Shown piece after piece: positions 47,201-60,963 of a DNA stretch of 64,000 nucleotides. The notes beneath the pieces were generated by a model. That model was not told the DNA's origin. It did not search any database and saw nothing but the letters and a program-made list of their open reading frames with translations. Position numbers and translations under genes: made by a program. Every line of letters begins with the position of its first letter. Position 1 is the first letter of the stretch. This stretch comes from Acridotheres tristis (taxonomy: Eukaryota > Chordata > Aves > Passeriformes > Sturnidae), in contig CM072904.1 in NCBI GenBank assembly GCA_037013685.1, positions 248,001 to 312,000 on the forward strand. Direction: 5' to 3'.

Positions 47201-50200
47201 AACATGCTGGAAACCCAGCTGTGATAGCACCATCCACTGCCTGAGCACCCTCTCCTCTGGCAAATGGAGCAGCAGTTCTCCATTTAGCCCCTCTCTATTT
47301 TCTGTCAGGGGAATGGACACAGATATGGTGAGGGGGAGGCAGTTAAATGGAGTTTTTGATACTGTTTGTCTTTCATGTTCCAGTGAGTACTGGCAGAACA
47401 GATAAAACAGAATCACTCTCAGGCTGCTCAGCAGCTTCCTGACTGTCTGTCTCTCTAGATCTGGAGCAATGAGCTGGACATCTCCCTGCAGCACAGCTCC
47501 AATATGAGGCCATACAACTGGAGCTACACCCAGTTCTCCCAGTTCAACTCCGATGACTCCCTCCTGCTGGTATCTGGTGTCTTTGTGGGGCCTCACAACT
47601 CCTCCTCAGGGGAGATTGCTGTGATCAGCATGGGTAAGTGGGGCTTCCCTAGAGCTCCCTGGGGCATATGAATGCTGGGTGAGGGGGTTCCCTTCTCTTT
47701 GGGTGTGCAGTAGCCTTGCCTCAGCTTGTCCTGACTCCTGAGCTAAGATTCCAATCACAGTTGTAGAGGGGAAACCTCACTGACAGCCTTAACTCTATTT
47801 GGGTCACTACAGCAGCATCTCAAGGCAGTGTTTCACCTATTTAGCCTCACTTCTCTTCTAAGTGCCAGTCTGGGTAAGGGTTATCCACATCACTCATCTT
47901 GAAGCCCCTGCCTCTGGCATATGTGGTGCTTAGCATAGAGCCACAGAAACCCAGAATGGTTTGGGTTGGAAGAGAACTTAAGGCTCATTTCAACCCCCTG
48001 CCATGGCAGGGACACCTTCCACTAGCCCAGGCTGCTCCAAGCCCCATCCAGCCAGGCCTTGGACACTTCCAGGGATCCAGGGGCAGCCACAGTTTCTCTG
48101 GGCACCCTCCCAGGGCTTCCTCACCCTCACAGGGAACAGTTCCTTCTAATCCCATCTATCCTTGCCCTCTAGCAGTGGGAATCCATTCCCCCTTCTCCTG
48201 TCCTTCCATCCCTTGTCCCAGGTTCCTCTCCAGCTCTCCTGAAGCCCCTTTAGGCACTGGAAGGGGCTCTAAATCTTTTTCCCGGAGCCTTCTCTTCTCT
48301 AGGCTGAACACACCCAGCTTTCTCAGCCCATCCCCAGGGGAGAGCGGCTGGATCCAGCCCTCAGATCACCTCTGTGGCCCTAGTCTCACCCTTAGGTCTC
48401 ACAGGGCTTTCTGAGGTGTTGTCACCTGAGCCTCTTTCACTTCTGCTGCAGCTCTGTGTATAAGACATATCCCCACTGTGTTATCTCGCCATCTTTGGCA
48501 GAGTCCCACAGTACCAGCAACTGGGAGTGCACAGCTGCCTTGGCTGGACAGTCCCCAAGCCCCAGGGGTGGGAGGGAAATTCTGTATGTGTTTAACTCGT
48601 TCTTGTCCCCAGGGCCTGCTCTGGGCCTCGCTCAGGGAAAGGATGGGAGGTTGCTCTGGCTCTGTGCACTTCCCTGTTATTTTGGTTTCCTTTGTGCAAG
48701 GTATCATCACACATCTCTGGAGAAAAGAGAAATAATCTGTCTCTGTAGCAGTGGCTGGGAGCTGTATGGGGGTTGGCCTCTCCCACAGAGACTTGGATCC
48801 ACTTACCCTCTCCCACACGGTTTCTCTAGGGCTCTTGCTGGAAGTCACTGCCTCACACTCTTGTTTCCCTTCCAGAGAACTTCACACTGCTTTCCAGGGT
48901 GAGGAATAAGCCCTATGATGTGTTTGGCTGCTGGCTGAATGAAACCAACTTGATATCAGGCAATCTGCATCGGATTGGCCGCATAACCTCCTGCTCGGTG
49001 CTGTGGCTGAACAATGCTTTCCAGGTGAGCTGCCTTCCTTCCAGCTTCACAGGCAGTGCAGCTTCCTGCTGGCTCCTGGGGGAGGGAAAGCTGCAGGGAA
49101 GGATGGCTCAATCCTCCTGTCCTCCCTGTTTGTCTCCTCTGACTTGCCCTGAGGATCCTGAGCTCGAGGCAACCTTGCATGAGGTTTCTCCATGCTCACT
49201 GTTGTGGTACTCACTGCAATGTTCTAACTCTGCCCTCAGATCTTGTTAACTTTTGCCACAGTAATTAGGCTGAGGAGTTGGTTGCAGTGCTCCACAGCAT
49301 GCATTGCCCAGCAGCAGGGCTGCTGAGGTCCTTGGTAGTCTGAAGCTAGGCCTGCGACTGCTGTAGCCTGGGATGTGTCCAGCAATGGCGCTGCTCCCAC
49401 TTGGTAGCTCAGGGTGTTCCTGGGAGCTGGAGACTGAACTCAGCCCTGCCTGGCCTTGCTGAAGTTTCTTGGGCCAGGTACTGTCTCTGATTCCATGGTG
49501 AGACCTGGAGAGCCAAGTGTGCTGGCCTCAAACTGCTCGTTCACTCCCTGGCACTTGGGTTGCTCAATCGTGTTCCCCATGTTTTGCCTCTGTTTCAGTG
49601 TCCCACCTGCACATCCCCATGTTTTGATTTTAACAAGATGCTGACCCCAGGTAAAATCCTCTGATAGCAGAGACCCTTCCCACAGCCACATCTCTGTGCT
49701 ACACTGAGACATTACCCCAGCATTACCCCTTCCATCCCTGAGACGCCAGGAAGGACCTTGCTCATAACAGGGGTATGGGCGTACAGTTACAGGCTGGGAG
49801 CAGTGCGGCAGAGAGGGACCTGCTGTATGTGCCTGGAGCAGATACCAAGCTGCCCCTGCTGAGGGTGCAAGCACACTCCAGGATCACAGGGATTCTCTGC
49901 CACTGCTGCTGTGGGCCAGAGGGATCCCACTTCATGCTTATCACAGAGGCCTGTTCCTGAAATGCTTGTCGATTATAGAATGTAGAGTATCCTGAGGTGG
50001 AAGGCACCCACAAAAATCAAGTCCATCTCCTGGTCCTGCACTGTAAAGCGCCAGGTAGCACCAGCTGATGACCTCAGGGTACAGTGGCAGCAGGACTGCC
50101 TAGCTTCTGCGCTTCCTCACTCCCCTGCTGCCAGCCTGCAGGAATGTTTTTTCTCGCTCTGTGTCCATCCAGGATAGGAAGGAGCTCAGTAGAATTGCGA

Positions 50201-53200
50201 AGCCTGGGGCCCGTTCTTGTGTCAGTGCCCCACACACAGTGTCAAGGGATTTGTGGGGGCTGGTGTCCCTGTGCTAGCTCAGGTCTTGGTTTGAACTGTG
50301 GGAGTGATTTGGGGTGGTTCCTGCTTACTTCTCCCCTCTGCTCGCAGGGCATCGAGTCTGAGAATGTGAATGTAGTGAAGAGATTGTTCAAAATCCAGAA
50401 CCTGAATGCCAGCACCATCCGGACTGTGATGGTGGCTGACTGCAGCCGGTACGATTCCCCGGATCTGCTCCTGGACTATGAGGAGCAGCTGGCTGCTTCC
50501 TCCACCTGCCCAGTCTTTGATCTTGGCAGTGACAGCGAGGAAGAAGAGGCCAAGCCCAAGCCGCCTCTGGAGCCAGCTGTACAGGAATTGCTGGATGCCA
50601 GGGCTGTGCCGGCAGAGCATGGGCTGCAGCAGCTCTTTGATGATATCATGGAGGGCCGTGTGAGGCCTGCCATGACCGACACAGAGCTGGAGACAAAGGT
50701 GGCCGAGCTGTTTGTGCACAGCAGAACTAAACCGCCCGAGCCAAACCTGCTCCCCACAGACAACAATAGCAAGACAAAGTACTTGATCTTTACCACAGGA
50801 TGCCTCACCTACTCCCCACACCAGATAGGTAAGGCTGGGTCTGAGCCTGGGACAACTGGGGCTCCCTGGGGGCCTGGGCTGCAGCTGCACTTGGGATTTG
50901 GGTCGGGAAAAGACCTGGTCTCTCTGCTGCGTGTTTGTGAGGTGTGAGCTGCGATTTGCTCTGGATTCTGAGAGGCCCCATCACTGAGGGGAGTTTCGCC
51001 TCCTCCACTTGCCTGAGGGTTGGTTTGTTGCTGCCAGCATGACACGTGGCCAAAGTCATGGCAAGGGCTGAGCAGAAAAGCAAGAAGGAGCGTCTGGTTA
51101 AGGACACCAGCCATGAGCAGCAGTGGGTGCAGGGGCAGGGCAGCAGTTGCCCTGAAGGAGTGTGTGGAAGGACCTTGGTCCTGTTCTTTTGTGGGAATAG
51201 GCAGGGCAGCAGGGCAAGCCTGGTCTCAGCAGCATGGAGTTGATGTGTGAATCACTTTTGCAGTGCCCTCTGCTGTGGGTGGAACCACCCTTATGTGGGC
51301 ATCCAGCCTCAGTGAGACAGTTGGGACTGGGGAGGTTTCCAAGGAGATTATTCACTGTCCCAGTCAGTGTTTGTGTGCTGAGTGATGCTGGGCAGGTTGC
51401 AGCCCCCTCTGTTGTACCAGGGAGGTGCAATGGGCTGTGGGTGCAGCATGTGCCAGGCCATGGCGTGGCTGGTGACTGTCTTGTGTTGGGATGTCACTTG
51501 CTCTCACATGGGGCACTCCTGTTAAGGTAACAGGTCTAACAGAATTTAGAGGAAATCCTGTGGGGAGCTTCTCATTGGGGAGCAGGAGCAGGTAGACTGG
51601 CTTTCCCCAAAAGACCATAAAGCTGGCAGAGGTGGAAAGCACCAGGAGTGTGGAGAAGAGGGAGCTGCTCCCAGACAAGACTGCTGGGAAGCCAGACAGT
51701 TTCAGTTCCTTTCACTGCCCACACAGTTACAGCCTTGCTTCCTTGCTCTCCTGACTTTCCCATGACATGGTCCCACACCAGTACAGCCCAGTAAGGTAGG
51801 GGAAGGCAGTTTCCAGAGCTGTAAACAACTTAGTCTTTGCCCACCTCTGTTAGGAATGTGATCTGGACTGAATGAGATCTATTCCATGCTCTTTCCCGTG
51901 GGCTGGGTTTGCAGACAGCCATGGTGACTCAGGCCTGGGCTGAGCTGAGGCAGCACCTGGACCCCCTGGGTTTAGCCAAGGCCATGTCGAAGACTGCAGC
52001 TTGCCACACACCAAGGCAGAGCTTTTGAGCTCCCGAATTCCTCTGCAGCCTCCCAGGGCTGAGGGATTTGTGCGATGACTTCGAACTTTGTGACTCCCTG
52101 GCTGGTGGCCAGCATTTGCAGTACAGGCTGCTGCTTGGAGGGCTGGACTCTGGCTCAATTCCTGTCCCACCATGAGTCGCTGCAGTGTCACTTGCCTCTT
52201 GGTTTGTGTGCAGAACTGGCTCTGTGCCCACAGGACCTAAAGGAGCTCACTCTGTGCTCGCCACTCTGTGCTCAGCTCTCTATGCAGTGCTGCTCCAGCC
52301 TGAACTTCTTGAGTTCCTGTTTCTCATGCTGGTTCCAGGTTGAGCAGCCTGTCCTGCTGACTCTGAGTTTGGAACAGGGAGCATGGTGCTGTGGAAGTGA
52401 GGATGAAGATGCTGGTGAGCAGCACCAGTGGGGTGGAAGAACACCAGTCCTGCCCCAAGGGTTCCACCCTCAGGGGCAGAGATATTGGGAATGGCTTTGG
52501 ACTTGAGCTGTAGTGAGGTGTCACCCGTGTCTTTTTGGGCTGCAGGAGAGGGCTAAAATCAAAGTTACTGATTTTAGCAATTTAGTTACTGATTGTTAGC
52601 AATTCCTGCAGAGAGGGCATGGGATGGGATGGGCCATACCACCTTCGAGCTCCCCCTGGATCTGCTGAGGATGAAGCCTGTGTGTGTGCCCAGGAGCTAC
52701 TGAGGCTCACAGGAGTCCTTCAGGAATTCGTTGGAGATGGGCAATTTGTGGAGCTGTTTGTGTTTTGGACCTCTGCAGAGCTCGAAGGGGACAGGGCTTG
52801 ACCCATCATTTGTCTCATTTAGTCAGGAGGTTCAGAAGCTACAAAGCACTTGAGCACAATTTGGGTTTAAATGTCTGTTCTTCGAGCTTTCTGGGACAGA
52901 TCCCCACTTGCACGTGACAGTGTCAGGGAAAACCCTGCCACAGCCAGTGCATCTGCTGGGCTGCTCCAGGCTGGCTACTGCAGAGAATGGGCCCAGCCCA
53001 GGGAATCATTTAGGAGAAAAACCCTTCTACAACTAGCATGTCCCCTGGGGCAACACAGCTTCCATGTGCTCCAGTGATGGGCTGAGGCGAGGTTTGGCTG
53101 TACCCACAGGCACTGGGATCTCGCTGTCTGGGGTTGGATGGGTCAGCACCTTGCCCATGAGCAACGTCCTGGCACATCCAACCCCAAAGTCCACCTGGAG

Positions 53201-55498
53201 AGCTGAAGGAGCCTGGCCAGGACAGCAGCCCTGTCCCAGACCTTGCCCACCAAGCTGGTTCTCCTTTCTTAGCTGCACCAAGGGAAGCATCTCCCTGAAG
53301 CCTAGGATCTCCCGCAGCCCTGCCAGCAGCAGCCTATGGAACTGCCTCCCTCTGCTTCCTGTCCCACAGGGATTAAAAGGATCCTGCCCCATCAGATGAC
53401 AACGGCAGGGCCGGTGCTGGGGGAGGAACGGCGCTCGGATGAATTCTTTGACTCCCTGGATCATGTCATTGACATCCATGGGCACATCATCGGCATGGGC
53501 CTCTCCCCTGACCACCGGTGAGCACAGAGGGCTTCAGCAACTGCCAGGGTGGGCAAGAGCTGCTCGTGGGCTCTGTGGGGTGACCAGGACATGAAGTGAC
53601 TGTGGTGGATGGATTGGATGCCTGCTGATCCAGGTGCTGATGGTGTGTTACTGCTGAGCATTGCCTCCGGCTGTGGCAAGAATTTGTTCCTGAGCCATCT
53701 CAGGACAGGATGGCTCCTTCTGAGAATGGAGGAGCTGCTCGCATCAATGTGTCTTTTTCCTGAGGTAGATCATCCATAGAATCCTAGGATGGTTTGTGTT
53801 GGAAGGTAGCTTAAAAACCATCTAATCCCCACCCTCCTGCCATGGGCAGGAGCATCTTCCACTCTCCCAGGTTGCTCCAAGCTCTGTCCACTTGGCTTTG
53901 AACACTTGCAGGGATGGGGCAGCCACAGCTGCTGTGGACAACCTGTGCCAGGGCCTCATCACCCTCATAGGGAACAATTTCTTCCTAATATCCCATCTAA
54001 CCCTGCCTTCTGGCAGTGGGAAGCCATTCCCTGTGTCCTATCCCTCCATCCCTTGTCCAAAGTCCCTCTTCAGCTCTTTGGAGCCCCTTCAGGCCCTGGA
54101 AGGGGCTCTGAGATTTCCCTGGAGCCTTCTCTTCTCCAAGCTGAACACTCTCAGCTCTTCCAGCCTGGCTCTGGAGCAGAGAGTCTCCAGCCCTTGGAGC
54201 ATCACCATGGCCTTCTCTGGAGTCCAGCATTTCCACATCCTTCTTGTGTTGGGTTCCCAGAGCTGGAGGCTGCTCTGCAGGTGGAGTGTCACCTGAATGG
54301 AGCAGGGGGGCAGAGTCTCCCTTCATGTGCTGCCTAGAAGACACTCCCATCCTTAAAGATAGTTTCAGTGGGATTAGAGAGGTGTGACCTGACCCTTAGA
54401 GTCACCTTTCAGGTGTGGTGACCCTTTCCAGACATGGCCAGGAGTGTTCCAGCAGCCTGTTCCCTGTTTCAGCCTGGATTTCAATGAGCTGGGCTGCACG
54501 CTCCATCCCTGCTGTGCCAGGGGATGTGAACTCTGGTGCAGTGCAGGTAACCCCTCCCCGCGCTCCCCAAGGTACCTGTATGTGAACAGCCGGGCCTGGC
54601 CACGGGACTGTGTCATCTCGGATCCGATGCAGCCGCCTCCCATCGCTGAGGAGATCGACCTGCACGTATTCGACCTGAAGACCATGAAGGAGGTGAAGCG
54701 AGCGCTGCGTGCACACCGGGCCTACACACCCAACGAGGAGTGCTTCTTCATCTTCCTGGATGTCAGCAAGGACTTTGTAGCAAGGTGAGGGGCTGGGCAG
54801 GATCCTGATTCTGCATCTGGGAAGGCCTGGGGCTTTTGCTCTGGGATGGCCAGGTGAGCAGAACACTCCTGTGTGTTGGGAGCAGAACAGGGAATGGGAT
54901 TGGAAAGAACAGAGGGACTGACTTGGAAAGTGCTGATAAAGGGTGGCTGCCCTGGTCCTACTGTAAATATCCTGCTGTAAATCCCTGAGGAAAGGGTAAA
55001 TCGGGGACTGATGTGTTTGGTGGCAGGTGGCAAATACCCTTCATGGAGCTGCAGGTGCTGTGGAGTGAGCTGAGGGGCCCTGGATCCTAGAGGGAGCTGC
55101 CTGCACAGGATGAAGTTCATGGAGACAGGGGCTTGGGTACCCTCTGCCCCCATCCCTGCAGAAGGACAGGGGTGGGAAGGGCAGGGTGTTGGGGCTGCTG
55201 GGCTGGCACTGGGAGCAGTGGGATGCTCTAACCACTCTCTCTCCACCCTAGTGGGGCAGAGGATCGACACGGCTACATCTGGGACCGGCACTACAACATC
55301 TGCCTGGCTAAGCTGCAGCATGACAACGTGGTGAACTCAGTGGCATTCAGCCCAGTGGAGCAGGAGCTGCTGCTGACAGCCAGTGATGACACCACCATCA
55401 AGGTGTGGCGGTCCCCACGGGCCGTGCGCATCCGGCAGGCCAGGAGCCCCCGGCCCAGGAAACTGCTCTTCTCTTGGCTCATGAACCAGAAAAGCTGA
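44202..55498 (+). CDS. FBXW5: F-box/WD repeat-containing protein 5 (FBXW5)
   Basis: FBXW5 is a substrate receptor of SCF and CUL4-DDB1 ubiquitin ligases; human targets include SASS6 and Eps8. Eight coding exons are 44202-44391, 46697-46854, 47459-47633, 48876-49024, 50348-50828, 53370-53517, 54572-54784 and 55252-55498, all phase-consistent, giving 586 residues (human 566). The F-box is at about residues 5-52 (LPDTVLFEIFLYL, VGLVCQQW, RDEFLWKELFYRYY). The first WD repeat is at about 86-119 (LKEHNDQVLHLSF, ASCSKDCTVKIW) and a C-terminal WD repeat at about 525-557 (VVNSVAFSP, LLTASDDTTIKVW). Large conserved blocks MRPYNWSYTQFSQF, RNKPYDVFGCWL and HVIDIHGHIIGMGLSPD match the human protein. The extra length is mainly in the acidic/proline linker of exon 5 (GSDSEEEEAKPK). 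The start is the ATG just after the acceptor at 44180, in frame with the F-box. CR1 copies in introns 3, 4 and 6 are antisense. Confidence 0.96.
47937..48405 (-). mobile_element. CR1 retroposon in FBXW5 intron 3
   Basis: Read on the plus strand it starts with the reverse complement of a CR1 3' end, ccagaatggtttgggttgga, then caccttccactagcccaggc, tcacagggaacagttccttc and ccttctcttctctaggctga. It is a well-preserved copy of about 470 bp, antisense to FBXW5. Confidence 0.93.
49975..50050 (-). mobile_element. CR1 3'-end fragment in FBXW5 intron 4
   Basis: The stretch tagaatgtagagtatcctga, ggtggaaggcacccac and caagtccatctcctggtcct is a short reverse-complement CR1 3' end of another subfamily. 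About 75 bp are retained. Confidence 0.75.
53772..54300 (-). mobile_element. CR1 retroposon in FBXW5 intron 6
   Basis: On the plus strand: tagaatcctaggatggtttg, gcatcttccactctcccagg, ccttctggcagtgggaagcc, ccttctcttctccaagctga and gtctccagcccttggagca. It is a long CR1 copy (about 530 bp), antisense to FBXW5, close in sequence to the intron 3 copy. Confidence 0.93.
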
Positions 55499-57090
55499 AC
55501 CCAGGTACATCTGCTCCTGCAGCTTCCTCACTGCAGCACCTCCGTCTGAGCTCACAGAGCCCTGAGCCCTGCACAGAGATAATGAGCTCTAGGCACACAA
55601 ATCCTATGGCTGAGCCAGGAGGGACCCTGGCAGCGGGAATCCCCTCCTCCTTGAAGCATCGGCTTCAGACAGGACATAAGAGCTGGGGCCCTGTTGTAGG
55701 TCTGTGGGGCAGCAGCTGAGCTGGTCACTGCAGGGTGGGCTACCACAGCTTCTCACCAGCGTTGCTACTTGGGCATAGCTCTCTGGGCGAGCTCTGGGCT
55801 CAGGGGACACTGAGGCACGTCCAGTGCAGGTGTGTGTGAGCTGGGGACGTGGCCGGGCCCACTGAGAGCCACCAGCTGCAGAGTGCTTGGCAGGAGCCGT
55901 GGTGCAGCTGCGCTGCCTGACTGCAGTACTCTCTTAATATTGGCATTTTATTCATGTGTGTTTGTCCCAAAACTCCACAGGCAACTTGTCTGGCTGCTGG
56001 GAAATGTCAAGTGCCTCCTGCCCATGGCACCTCTGCCCAGAGGCCAGCAGGGACTGGGGGCAGTGAGGGGGCGGCAGGGCCAGGGCTGGGAGTCTGACTG
56101 GCCCCATGGTCTGTGTATTGGTATCATCAAACTTGGGAGGGGGGAGGGCTGGTGGTCACATGGTGCTGGCTTTGCCTCTGTCTTCCTCTGAGTAGCACTT
56201 CAATAAGCTATGGATCAGGAACGTATTTATTGTGGGGGATCTGCTGTCCCTTTCTGGGGTACCCATGAGGACAGCTTACCTCCTGCCCATGCTACCCAAC
56301 TGTGGCACTTTAGGTTCTCTTAGTATGCTCTCTGTGAATAGGTGTAGGCAGTCACAGGTGCTGCAGGTATTCATTCACCTGTAGGTGACGGGGACGGAGC
56401 CCCTCCTGTTTGCAGTGACAGCTGAATAAGCTCCCTGTCCCTGGGGCTGACCTGCCATGGCGGGGCTCAGCTCCTCCAGGATCCCACAGGCAGTGGGGAC
56501 AGTCACTTGGAGTTATTACAGACTCAGTGGTGTTCACTGTCTGTCCCTTGAGCTTCTCTCCATGTAGCAGGTACCCAAATGTCAGTCTAAAATTAAGCTC
56601 CCAATCTTGACCTGGCCTAGATGGAGCTCCGAGGAGCTGCTGTCCCTCCTGGAAGCAGGGCTGGGATGGAGCCACAGGGGGATGCATTTTGGGCCCCCCC
56701 TGGCAGCCCTGGGGCAGGTGCCTGTGTCATTCCAAATCTGGGGCTGCTGATAGACCTGACAGAGGTGGCAGTTCTTGTCACAATGGCACTGATGGCTTTA
56801 GCAGCCTCTGCAGCAAGAGGGTTGGCACCTGTGTCCTGCTGTGCCCCAGCTTAATCTAAAACCCCCGTACTCAGGTTTACTGTCATGAAATGAGGGATTC
56901 CTCCATGTGTGTGCACACAGGCTCCACATCCTGCTTTGTGCAGTCAAATAGCGAAGGAACAGCCTCTCCCTCCCCCCTAACTGTGAACTCTCCACCCGTG
57001 GCTCGGTGCAGCAGCGAGTGAGACACTGAGGTGTTGTTTGTACTGAGTTTTGCTCTTCACTCTGGCATTGAATAAATACTCTGCTAAAGC
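55499..57090 (+). other. FBXW5 3' UTR with polyadenylation signal at 57071-57076
   Basis: The first AATAAA seen after the FBXW5 stop codon is at 57071-57076 (ttgaataaatactc), followed by a T/G-rich tgtgagcttgttattt that suits a downstream element. The 1.57 kb between holds no recognisable gene. The 3' end assignment is inferred. Confidence 0.55.
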
Positions 57091-58060
57091 ATCTCTGCAA
57101 TGTGAGCTTGTTATTTCCCGAGCACTGTTCTGCTGAGGCAGGGCTGAGGGCCAGGATGGTCACAGGATTGGGCTGGAGCACTGCAGGAGCTGCTGCCCAG
57201 CCTGTGGTTACCTGCCCTGGGCTGGGGAGTGTAGGTAGAGAGCTGTGAGCAACAGGAGAGAGACAGGGGCTGGCCGAAGGGCAGCAAGTGTCCATGGCAG
57301 TCAGGGCTGAACATTGCAGGCTCCAGGACAGGCCAGGGGCTGGATCCCTCCTGGATTTATATTTTTCCAAGTACTAACAGGCACAAAACATGTAAGCAGA
57401 GAGCCCTCCACTGCTGTTTGACATTCCTATGCAAGAGCAGCCTCCTGATCTGCAAATGCCACTATCCCCTCATTGTCCCTTTGCATCTCCCTGGTGCAGC
57501 ACCTGCTGTGATGTGAAGGGGGTCTGGGGGCTTCCCAGACAGGACACGGTCCCGTGGTCATCCTTTGTGTTTGTCTCTTCCACACACAGTGAGTGGAGGC
57601 CACCAGGCTGCTGCCCCCACATGGGTTTAGTCCATGGGCTGGTGCTGCAGCTTGAGAGGGGCAGGAACAGGTGTCCTGCAGGCACTGGGCTCCCAACAGC
57701 AGCCTGTCCTAGGAGAGCTCAGAGCTGTTACAACCCAGGAACAGGAGTGTTGGATTTGCCTTAGCAGCAGGAGAACCACTGGAATCACTGGCCCAGCACT
57801 GCTGCACTGGCTCCCACTGGCCTTTGTCCCAGTGGAGCTCCAACAGTCAGGCTCCAGCTCCTTCCCTTCCCATTACAGCTCCCCGTTCCCTCCTTGTTTG
57901 GGAATCCTCCTGCAGAAAGGCAGGGGACTCTCTCTGCAGGGGAGAGTTCCCAGCACAGAAATAATTCCCCAGCACAGGAACTCGCCCACCCCCAGGCAAT
58001 CCTCTCCCATGCTGTGCCCAGGCATCCCCTGGCTCATACAGACAATGCTGTTCAAACATT
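57091..58060. other. Intergenic: FBXW5 / TRAF2 convergent 3' ends
   Basis: About 1 kb between the two inferred polyadenylation sites. No gene or named repeat was recognised. Confidence 0.45.
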
Positions 58061-60963
58061 TTTATTAGTGCTTCTGACCATACTACACCCTCAAGGAAAA
58101 CAAAACCTAGTTCACAGTGCCAGACTAAGATTGTGTGGTCAAAAGGGGGAAAAACCCCACAAAAATGCAGCGGTGGCTTGTGTCCAGTGTTTGTCCATGT
58201 GGCCGCCAGGCTGGCAGAGCTGTGCCCAGGAAAGGGCTGGGCCCTTGACTGCAGCACATAAGCACAATTCCGGCTGCCAGCTCCAGAGCTGCTAAGAGCC
58301 AAAAAAGGCGCAGACAGCATCAGCAGCACCAGAAGGGTGGGGAGGAAAAAGCTCCTGGTGGGAGGGGCTGACAGGCCATGTTTCTCCTCCAGCAGTAACA
58401 CCGTGGCCTGAAGAACTCAGCCTGAGCTTTGCTGCAGCACCGACTCTCCCATCGACCTTCCAAACATGTGCTGGGGCAGGAGGACCAGCTCCCACCCTGA
58501 AAGCAGCCCAGACTCCCACCCAAGTGAGCCAGCGTCTCCACAGTCCCTCCTGGCACTACCTTGCCAGAGCCCCCAGTCTCACTGCAGGCAGCACCCCATG
58601 AGCTGACATTCTGATCAGCACAGAACAAGCTCCCTCCCTACATAACACTTCATTCCCAGCGATTCTATGAACAGAGCTGACCTTCCTCTCCCTTCCAGGA
58701 GAGGAAGGCTTTTCCAAGCGTCCCTGGGGAGCTGCTGTAGATGGGAACAGGGCTCTGCTAACCTGGATTTTCCTCATAAGGCAACAGGGTGAGAGCAGCA
58801 ACACAGGGCTTGATCTGTCAAGAGACAGGCTTAGGACAGGCTGAAGGGGACTTGCACAAAGGGAAGGGTCCTGTCACCCCTCTCTGACCTCAGACTGTGC
58901 TGTAACCAGCTTCTGTTCCCCAACAGCAAGACCTGGGTCTGTCTCCAGGCCCTGCACACACAGGTGTAAGAAGTTCCAAGCAGCGATTCCAAAGGGGGCT
59001 CACAGGTCACCCCAGCACCTGTCTGGAGAGCCCCTGGCCAGCACAGCAGCCACAGGTGCAAGAGGTTCAGCTTCGGCTAGGGTCCAACTCAGCCTGCAGG
59101 AACCCTGAGTTCCTGGGCAGCAGCAGGGACATTCCAAACAGCCCCAGGGGCAGGTCAGGGAAGTGCCAGCACATGCGGGGACAGCCAGACCTGCAGGGTT
59201 CCCTGCCAGGGCAGAGCCTTATGGTACTCTGGATCCCTCAGGGTGGCTGTGCCAGAGCCAAGGTGTGAGTAGATCACAAGCCAAGCAGGCTCTGCAGCCA
59301 TCCAACCCAGGCTGGGCACCTAGCAGGAACTGCTGGCAGTGAAGGGCCAGTCCATGGCAGCCATCGAGGAGGGTGACCATGCTCCAGCTCCGCTGCCTGA
59401 GGAGCAGCACAGGAGCCAACCAGGGCCCCTGATCATTGCAGAGTGTTCACAGCTGGTTCCTGTCACCAACAAAACATCTCTTGGGGCACATTCAGCCACT
59501 GACAGAGGTGAGGGAAGCCCAGGCAAAGGAGGCAACAAAGCTTTGAGTCCACCCAGGATCAGGGCCCATCCAGAGCTACCCATGGCCACAGCTACAGCTA
59601 AGCTGCAGCAGGCACTATGCAGAGATGTGACAGCCAGTTCTTTCCCACTAACACCAAGAGAGACCTTCTCATGGTTGCTGAACAGGTGCTGCCCGGGGAC
59701 AGAACACTTCATTTCTCCAGCCCCCAGATCCTACCCAGGTGGCTGCAGGTTCAACATAGGGCTGAGTGGAGACAGAGTTCCAGGGTGCTGTCACCTGGAA
59801 CCAGCTGGCCCACGACTCCTGAGCTCAGGGATGGGGAGGAATAGTGAGGGAGAGCTGCTGCTGGTGACTGCAGGCCCTGTGGGAGGGCAGGGGCTGGCCA
59901 CCATGGCCAATATGTCTGCATGGGCAGACAGTACGTATCACACAGCCTGAGGTGGCAGTGCCCAGACACAGCAGTTGTGCTCCACGCAGATGGACGTGGA
60001 GCTCGACAGCAGCAGGAGCCCTAGGAAGGCTGGTGAAGCTGTCCCACCCTGGGAGTGAAGCCAGTTCAGATCCTGTGCCTTTGCCTATGAGCAAAGACAG
60101 CTCCCAGCACAGCACCCATCCCACCCAGTGCTGCTCGGCACACAGGGCAGAGCGGGGCAGGGCCTGGGGCTCTCAGGGTGCACACCAGCTCTGTGTCACC
60201 CTCCTCTCCTGGCACAGGAGGGACAATCTCCATAGCAGATTCACTTCTCCTTCCCTACAGGCATCCCTGGTGCTGCCCCACAGTCCCTTCTGGGCAGCAG
60301 CACCTCCTGCCCCATTCCACACTCCAGGACACACCACCCATCACACACCCAGTGAGGGCTGGACTCAGGCCACCCCTGCCCTGCAGCTGGGCTCAGCACC
60401 CTCCTAACACACCAACAGCATCAAACCAGTCTGTGTCTCTCTTGCCCAGCTGGCACTGCAGCTGTCACACACTCTCCTTGTCTCCCAGGGTGTGGAGCAA
60501 CCAGCAGTGCAGAGCCATAGCACCCTACAGCACACAACTTCCAGGAACATGGAGATCTCAGAAGGAAATCCTAGACACCTGAGCCAAAATCCAAAGGAGG
60601 TAGAGCTCAGGCAGGGCAAACTGCTGTTTTACTACAGAGAGCTGTGGATGTTGGCTAAACTGGTAGAGCAAGAGCTGCACTGGTTTCCACTGGAGTCCAG
60701 ACAGCAGCAGTTCAGACACTCAAGTCCCTGCATGGAATTTTCCATATCCCACAGCCTGCCAGTGTCCACTAACCCTCTCCTCACAAAAAATGGCTCCCAT
60801 CAGACACCTGGTTTCCACTCAGAGCAAAGGTTCCTTTTCAGGAAGGGCTTTTCCCCTCTCTGTGCCACCTTCTTTTGCTCTGAGACCCGCCTGAAGTGCA
60901 GCACAAGCAGGAGATGCCCTGGGCAGGGCTGGCTCCACACTCACTGCTCTGAGGTCAGGAGGG
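58061..60963 (-). other. Probable TRAF2 3' UTR, polyadenylation signal at 58061-58066
   Basis: Downstream of the TRAF2 stop codon on the minus strand, the AATAAA I see is at 58066-58061 (plus-strand tttatt). The 2.9 kb between contains only short open frames with no recognised domains. A long 3' UTR is the simplest reading; a nearer noncanonical signal is possible. Confidence 0.45.

Noticed and set aside
50084..50947. 287-codon plus-strand frame
   Set aside because: Only its central part (50348-50828) is FBXW5 exon 5; the flanks are intron read in frame.
59339..59950. 203-codon plus-strand frame
   Set aside because: Lies in the likely TRAF2 3' UTR (antisense) with no recognisable domain.
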